From assembly GCA_037957365.1 (NCBI GenBank), contig JARHVA010002005.1, positions 2,437,501 to 2,501,500 on the forward strand: a stretch of DNA of 64,000 nucleotides, read 5' to 3'. Under the pieces are notes generated by a model. The model saw only the letters and a list, made by a program, of their open reading frames with translations, ran no database searches and was not told the DNA's origin. The position numbers and the translations under genes are program-made. The DNA comes from Torreya grandis (Eukaryota > Streptophyta > Pinopsida > Cupressales > Taxaceae). Below, in pieces: positions 57,309-64,000 of the stretch (positions within the stretch are counted from its first letter, which is position 1; every line of letters begins with the position of its first letter).

Positions 57309-57750
57309 ACATGTTGATTACAAAATGAGAGAATAAAAATTTCAAGATAATGACATGGTTTTGGTGCATTTTTGAAAAGATATTTCCCATAGGAACACAT
57401 AATAAGCTCAAGTGGAAGAAGATTAGGCCTTGCAAAGTTTTGAGAAGGTTCTTAGTAAATGCATATGAGATAGAGCTAACTGATGGAGTGATAATATCAC
57501 ATATCCTCAATGTATTATATTTGTACCCTTACTTTGAGGGATAAGGTAGTGCAGAAGGATTGAGTTCAAAGTCATCAAGAGTTGATTGGAGGAAGTAGTT
57601 GGTTGAGTGGGTAAAAGAGGTGGTTAAATTCATATTAGATACATGGATCAGTGTGAAGACAAGAAGTAGAAAGTACATACAATACTTGGTGAAGTCGAAA
57701 GATAAAGGAATTAAAGATGTGACTTAGATAAGTGAATATAAAGTTTTAAA
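57309..57750 (+). pseudogene. Chromovirus integrase C-terminus and chromodomain, right part
   Basis: Begins with ACATG (right target-site duplication). The frame resumes the split integrase: PIGTHNKLKWKKIRPCKVL, ANAYEIEL-like VNAYEIELTDGVIIS, LNVLYLYPYFEG (57350-57544). After a stop and a gap, FILDTWISVKTRSRKYIQYL, VKSKDKGIKDVT, stop, ISEYKVLK (about 57627-57750) is a chromodomain-like block (YLVKWKG...E.TW.....L), with the conserved Trp replaced by a stop. Chromodomains direct chromovirus integration to marked chromatin. This shows that the element hit by Copia-3 was a chromovirus. Confidence 0.8.
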
Positions 57751-57828
57751 ATAAGGAAAAAAAAATTGAGGAGATCATAAGTGGTTCATAAGTAGGAGCT
57801 CATAGAAAATTTCATCTACCTTGGGTGT

Positions 57829-58012
57829 GTGATGTAAAAGCATTCAAGTTCCTAAACAATCATGACACATCTAAAAACATGGGTTTGGGGTTTTGTGCAC
57901 ACTTATGCATATTAATTTTATGTCATGTGACTTGGTGTATCTTATAATAAATTCACACACATGGAAGAATATCATTGTCAATAAAAATAACATCATCAAG
58001 GGTTCCATAGGT
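57829..58012 (+). repeat. Chromovirus 3' LTR fragment
   Basis: TGATGTAAAAGCATTCAAG onwards matches 4871-5060 (shared 'catgggttt.gggttttg', 'aataacatcatcaag'). It lies about 80 bp after the chromodomain, where a 3' LTR is expected. Homology ends near 58012. Confidence 0.65.
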
Positions 58013-60750
58013 TTATTTTACCCTAATTTGGTTTTGCAACCCTAATATGATAAAAACTTGAAATATAATTCATATATTAAGATATGACATTCAAGAATAC
58101 ATCTAAATGTAGAATGAAATTGATTGAAATGGTTTGACAAGTGGAATATTATAAATGTATTATGAACAACAAAATGATGAGTACTTAGGTTTTTTGGTTG
58201 ACTATTTGACTATGACTAGATTATAGAAGTGAAAGTTAGATAAAACTAAGCATGTGATTCATCTAGATCAGGAACTATACTTCTGTCCATATAGGGTTGA
58301 TTTTATCGATCTGGGCCAATATTATCAATCAATACTAATCTATGCTAGTTTATAATGGCCTATGTGAAAGTGATGGATTGTGACTATATGGTCACCTTTA
58401 CTTATTTCTATATGCGTAATCTAAAACTATGATGATGCATGCATCTACATAAATCAACCTCCTTCACCTTGAAACTCTAGGTGTGCTTGTGAAGGTTAAA
58501 AACCTATAAAAATTTATAAATTATAATGGTTTGAGTTGACCTTAATCACCCTATTTGATGATTGACTACTACTTACATTTCTAAGACCATAAGGAGGGAA
58601 ATCAAGCCACACATAGTTCTCCCACCTAGTGTGATTATGAATTTGTGTTATTTTTCTATATGTATGTAGTTAATGATTTAGATTTGATACTTGAATTTTT
58701 TTTTTGACTTAGCTTTGGTGTGCTTCATATTTGGCTTGTGACTAATCCTAATGATATATTCATAATTTGAAAAGAATACGGTAGATTTGCTCAATGTGTA
58801 ATAGTGTATATGTGTGTGCCAAATAAATACCAAGTCTCTTTTGAATGAGACCATGATTTATTTATATATGAGTCCAATTTATTTGTTTCTCATTCCATTG
58901 ACACACTTTAGGAAATGGTCTGACCCTAAGAAAAAGTTTAATTTTAAAAAGTAATTATTGTCGGGAGTGGGATGATTTTGACCAATTCAAGTCAATATCG
59001 ATCGATGATATTGATCAAAACTGATGGAACTAACATGTGTATAGATGGACTAGACTGAGGGTATAAAGATGTTCATGTAAGATATTTAATAGGGTTGAAA
59101 TATATAATGAGGCTCTTGTATAAGATAAGATGCAAGTGTGAGAGAATGATAGAGTGGGAGTTTCTTTATGCATTCAAGACATGTGTGGTAAATGTGTGTC
59201 AAACTTGTTATTATCAAGTAATTAATACTAGATTTTAGTATATAAAAATTCTCCTCTTTTATTCTAGTAATTGATTTTATAGATCAAATGGATAAAATGT
59301 AATTGAGTGTATAAAACACAATTTATCTCTAGTATGAAGTTCCAATTATGCAAGTCATTCAATAACAAAACTTGAAATCATGTGTAGTCAATGTCCATAG
59401 ATTGAAAACTTTAATATAAAACTAAAAATTTGAAATTTCAAAGAGCAAAGGTTAGGACACCCGTGTGTGTTGGTGAAAACCATTTTACCCTTGCAACTTG
59501 TTGGAGATGATGCTTCCCTATTGAGGCATTGGATAAAATTATGCTTCCTTGCTAAAATACATAAAAATTTGGGGTGATTATGCCCCAAATGTTTGTAACT
59601 ATGTAGTCTCTTTGGATGGGAAGACAACATGTACCAAACTTCATGAGTCTAGGGAGAAGTACACAATATATTAACCCAAATGATTCATAAGTAAAGAGAG
59701 AGCCATTAATCTAGGTTCGTTTAAAGAAATTGAATCAACCACTACAAATGGATTATAGATTTAATTATATAGTTTTTCTCAAGTTTTAACCATGTGGAAA
59801 AAATGCATTATCAAAAGAGAATGAAAAATGTTCATACCTCCATAATGATTGCATGTTTCATTGTATAGTTTCACTCAAGTTCACTCATTGCAGAATAGAA
59901 ATATATGATCAAAAGAGAATGAAAAATGTTCATGCCAATATTATGAATACATATCAAATAAATGTGAATTAGAATGACAACCATTTTACATTAAACTATA
60001 AACCATGATGTTTTGTATGTACATAAGTCAATATAATGCCCCATGAATATGAAAGTGTGTATATGTTCATGAACTAGTATCATACCCATTGAATTTGTAT
60101 CAACTAATATAGGATGTTATGCATCTATATGCTAAATTTGAGAACATGTATCTCAAATATATGTGTCTACATTAAACTATAATTATTGTTCCTATAATTT
60201 ATGTGCATATGCCCATGTTTACACTTTCAAGTGTGTATGAATATGGGATAAAATCTATGTAAAGTGAATGCACATGCATGGAATGTGTCCTCATAATATA
60301 TACTGATGTGGCAATATATATAATGTAACTGAACCATTATGAATCTTTTAAATATGTACTCTAATAAAAAAATTTGTTCATGGAGGCTAATGTATTTAAG
60401 ACAAGTCCACTATAATGCCCCCCTTTTGAGATGATGGATGTATCCTATAAGTCACTCATCTCAAAAGAAGAGTTAATTGTATCATGAATTTATAAAAATA
60501 ACATCATGTATAATCATTTGAACTTGTGGAGAGTATGCCATCATAATAACATATATGTCAATCATGACATGTATGTAACATATGTAATGAAGGGCATATA
60601 AGTGTCGTGTATAGATAAATGTATCAATGAAGCACATAATAATGGGATCAATGAATAAGACTATGGAATAAAAGTGCATAATATAAATCATGGAAGCACT
60701 AAATGTCATCAAGATCAAAAAGCACAACAAACTCAAGTGTTAATGTCACA
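58013..60750. other. No recognised gene
   Basis: A+T-rich sequence; short frames without motifs. Nothing assignable. Confidence 0.45.
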
Positions 60751-60885
60751 TATAAGGCCAAGGGCTGCATATAATGGACATAAATATGTTACAATAAACA
60801 AGGCCAAGGGCTACATGCAAAGGGAAAAGAAGATGTCATAAAAACTTGACAACAAAGATGTCACATCAAACAAGGCCAAGGGCCA
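60751..60885 (+). repeat. Short interspersed repeat, three copies
   Basis: 'aaggccaagggc(t/c)(g/a)ca' occurs at about 60754, 60800 and 60872, with 'acataaatatgt' words between and after. No known family. Confidence 0.7.
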
Positions 60886-61391
60886 CACACACAGGGACAT
60901 AAATATGTCTTAAATAGATCCAAAGGATGACACACAATAGAAAAGCACAAATTAGTATATTTTATAATAGAGTAAAAACATCAATGGATAATAAAACAAG
61001 TAAACTAGTCTACACTATTCATATGTATCAATATGACTGTTAGCCAAATTTTGGCTACCTTAGACTGGTTCCACCAAAAACTTGTCTAGTCAAGCCTTTA
61101 TTTTGATAGATAGTCTTGTAAATACTTCTTAAAGTATGTTTAGTAGAGATTAAGGTATGTTTGAAAAGTTTAAGGTAAATGTTCTTTCTAACATCATACT
61201 TGTCTGATCAAGATATGTCCTAGTCAAAAGTGTTCAAAGAGTGTCAAGGGTTAAAAGGGTCTTTGTTATGTCATATAATTCATGTCAATGTCACTTAATA
61301 TACCCCATAGTATATACAAGTGTCTTAAATGAAGTCAAATATCCTTTCTAATATTATAACTCATTTTGCAAAGATTTATTGATCATTTGTA

Positions 61392-61640
61392 ATGTCTCAG
61401 GAAGAATATTGTAAGAAAATGATAGGTTTGCTGTAGAGGGAAGTCGATGACACATCAACCCAAGTTCATAAAGTCATGAAAGATATCTAAGAATGCATAT
61501 CACATCAGTTCAATCAAGTTCCAAATTATAAAATGGTAGTTATAGTGGTAAAAGAGATGTTTTCAAGGGGTGGTTGTAGGTTTTTAGAGTAAAGATCACT
61601 TACAAACATTCCCATGGCTTATTCTTGTTAGGAATAAAAG
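61392..61640 (+). other. Possible decayed reading frame
   Basis: Starts MSQEEYCKKMIGLL, stop, REVDDTSTQVHKVMKDI, stop, ECISHQFNQVPNYKMVVIVVKEMF. The few stops are at codons that could derive from CAG or CAA. No family motif is recognised; it ends at the primer-binding-like site next to an LTR. It may be chance. Confidence 0.25.
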
Positions 61641-61653
61641 CTTTGATACTACA

Positions 61654-62670
61654 TGTTAGATCAATAAAATATATCCTATTGTGCAATAAAATTAAATGTA
61701 GAATAATAATCTATAAAAACATAAAGACAAAAGGGAACACATTATAGAGAAGATTATGTGGAAACCCTACAATGAGCAAGGAAAAACCATAGGTAAAATG
61801 GTATCTTCTAGACTTCATTACTTAAGTAATTTCTCTCTTATAATAAATCCTCTAAAAAATCCTTTAGTGTTAAAAACCAAGCACTTAATGCTTACACATT
61901 AAGAATTTAGGTTGTGAAACAATCATTAAAATGCCTCCAGGATCCAACCTCTAAGCATGTAAGCACAAGTTTTCATGGATCCTATAATAAGATGAGCTAC
62001 AATGGAGAGATCATACATATTTATGCATTTATAATAAGAAAGAGAGGGGAGATAGAATGAAATAGTGACACCAAAAAATTTGCCACACTTGGTGGTGTTG
62101 TCTTCATGTGCAAAAGTCTTTAAAGCATCTTCACTTTAGATAGGAATGTGTGCCAACTCCACACGGATCTAAAACCATTATCTCCCACTCCTCATGTGAG
62201 GAAATTCCAAAAGTCTTCAAAGCATATTCACTTTAGACAAGAACATGTGCCACCTCCATGTGGCTCCAAAACTATTGTCTCCTTCTCATGTGAGGAAAAT
62301 CTACTATAGTATCCTTCTTGTCTCCATTCTCCATGTGACCACATGAGAATCTTGAACACATCTAGAAATTCACCCCACACCAACCCTTTTGTATTTTGCA
62401 CCATGTGACAACCCACATATTGCTACCAAGGATAAACCCATGTGCCTTGGTGGAGTGCTATGCCCCACTCCCATCACATCAACCTAATCACTCAAAAGGG
62501 CCCTCCATGGGCCTACAACACATCACCAATCAACCACATCACCCATAATACACATCACTAACTAGCCACATCACCAACATGCCACAACACCATGAATAGT
62601 GGCTATGAATAGTGCATGTGAATAATGATTCATGAAAAGTGACTATGAATAGTGACTTCACATACTAACA
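61654..62670 (-). repeat. Probable LTR, lone copy, about 1.0 kb
   Basis: Bounded by perfect inverted ends: TGTTAG at 61654 and CTAACA at 62670. To its left lies GCTTTGATACTA (61640-61651), which on the - strand resembles an initiator-Met primer binding site with two mismatches. To its right 'cttccaccctc' could be a polypurine tract on the - strand. No second copy is in the window and the flanks give no target-site duplication. Near its right end 'tgaatagtg.ctatgaatagtg' words repeat (about 62592-62663). Confidence 0.5.
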
Positions 62671-64000
62671 CTTCCACCCTCTATAGGGCCAAACCCATCC
62701 ATTTAAGGGAGTTTCAAACCTAAATAGAGTAAAAACATACCCATTTTCCCTATCACTCTCCTTGGTAGCCCTAGAGGGTACACCAATTTTCACTTGGTAC
62801 GAGGAGAGATAAAATTGGAAGCTAAGATATTGGGTGTAGTAGGGGTTATTTATGCCCTTCTATTTTGGGGTATTAGTTACCTGGTTGAATTTAACTTTAT
62901 GAACAATCCTTATGAAGTTAAGGATCATAAAAAAGACTCAAAATCCCACCATGGGTCAATTTTCCTCTAGTACAGAGTTATAAGATCAAATAAACATGTG
63001 ATAATAGTTGGATATGGTCTCTTAAACATTACTTGACCCATAAAAGAATCTTTTATCTCTTTTTTTTTCATGTTATAGTCTGAGGTGTTGTCAAATAGTA
63101 TTGATTTGATGGTTGGTTCAAACAGTTTGGTTATAGGGAATGCAAACTTTATTGATTACTTTAAATTAATAGAATTCAATGTCAAAAAAATGACAAAAAA
63201 TCTTGAATAACTCTCAATATTCTTTAATTTTTTTGGATTCAAGTATCCTCGAGAGAGAGAGAGAGAGTTCTTTGCCTACAGAGTTCTTTGTAAAACAAAG
63301 TCTAATGGTTGAATGGTGTCTTGCTAAGTAGATTTATGTTCTCATTTCCTATATCCTTGCATGAATAATTTCATCCTTAGAAATTTTTTAATACCATATC
63401 CATGAATGACAAGTTAAATAGGCCAAGATTCAATAGTTATCTTTCTTCAAGCTCAATCTAAAAGAGGACTATTAACCTACACGTCTGTATACTTGTAAGT
63501 CAATTTTTGTAGCATATTTGTTTCACGGAGAGTGTACATAATTAATTAAAAAATGTGATTATTCACTCCTTATCTTTTCAAGTAGTCATTGGAGACCTAA
63601 TGCTTCAACTTCTTCAGGTTCATGATGAGTAAAGCATTCAAATGAATTGAAACTTAGAGAAGACTGAGTAACTCAAGATGATTGTGTTTTAAAAGAGCAG
63701 GAGGAGAAGATTGTAAGAGTGTCTCATATGTTTTAAGTTAATGTATTGAAAAAAGTGTCTTAAAAGTAACCCTCTATCTCAAATCATGCTTCACTTTTAA
63801 TGGATTTAACTCAAAGGGAGACCAAGTAGTGGAAGATCAATGTTTTGCCTAAATGGCCACCCATAGGCCCAACAGGCAGTGAGGTGAAGGTCAGATTGGT
63901 GAGGTGTGATTAGAAGTTTTTGGGTCTAAATAATCCAAAATTCAATGTTTGTAAATGTGTTTATATATAAATGTATTAAGATGAAGACAACTTTGACCTA
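62671..64000. other. No recognised gene
   Basis: A+T-rich DNA with a short GA tract (about 63250-63267). No frame or boundary that I can support. Confidence 0.45.

Noticed and set aside
60751..60885. Spaced repeats that could suggest a CRISPR array
   Set aside because: Only three short imperfect copies with unequal spacing, in a plant nuclear context.

Overview
The window looks like intergenic DNA from a large, A+T-rich seed-plant genome. I lean towards a gymnosperm such as a conifer or cycad, because nearly everything recognisable is an old, nested, mutation-riddled LTR retrotransposon and there is no intact host gene in 64 kb. The plant assignment rests on established features: an initiator-Met tRNA primer binding site (TGGTATCAGAGC) in several elements, Sirevirus-type Copia gag and polypurine tracts, a Tat-type Ty3/gypsy element with an extra RNase H, a chromovirus chromodomain, and plant PPR gene debris. 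The gymnosperm part is inference.

Layout. 1-4870: host-like DNA with three decayed PPR (pentatricopeptide repeat) fragments, a 121-bp tandem duplication and a dispersed repeat. 4871-7279: the 5' part (LTR, gag, protease, start of RT) of a Ty3/gypsy element on the + strand. 7280-13985: a Sirevirus-like Copia element on the - strand (Copia-1), cut off at its 5' end and interrupted at 9922-11055 by a separate LTR-plus-PBS insertion. 13986-18512: a gag-protease-only Ty3/gypsy element on the - strand (Gypsy-2) with 2.2-kb LTRs, one of them mostly missing. 18824-25192: a structurally complete, young Copia element (Copia-2, + strand) with a perfect CTCTC target-site duplication and LTRs about 98.7% identical, but a dead gag-pol. 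25530-27655: a gypsy protease remnant followed by a decayed frame with two CHHC motifs. 28.0-32.8 kb: A+T-rich, tandem repeats only. 32799-about 46026: a 13-kb Tat-like Ty3/gypsy element (+ strand) with gag, protease, an RNase H placed before RT, RT, a second RNase H, integrase, and a further decayed reading frame of about 1,200 codons after pol. 47405-57750: the integrase C-terminus and chromodomain of a chromovirus (+ strand), split by a 9.65-kb gag-only Sirevirus-like element (Copia-3, - strand) with 3.4-3.6-kb LTRs and an ACATG target-site duplication. 57.8-64 kb: a chromovirus LTR fragment, weak repeats, and a lone LTR at 61654-62670.

How the pieces relate. Several elements (Gypsy-2, Copia-3 and the much-mutated Copia-2) could have moved only with proteins supplied by other copies, so the window is rich in candidates for trans-mobilised, non-autonomous retrotransposons. 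The most novel-looking items are the long extra ORF and the RNase H order of the Tat-like element, the Copia-3 architecture, the contrast between young LTRs and a dead coding region in Copia-2, and a tRNA-like sequence in the Copia-2 leader. All alignments and identities were made by eye.
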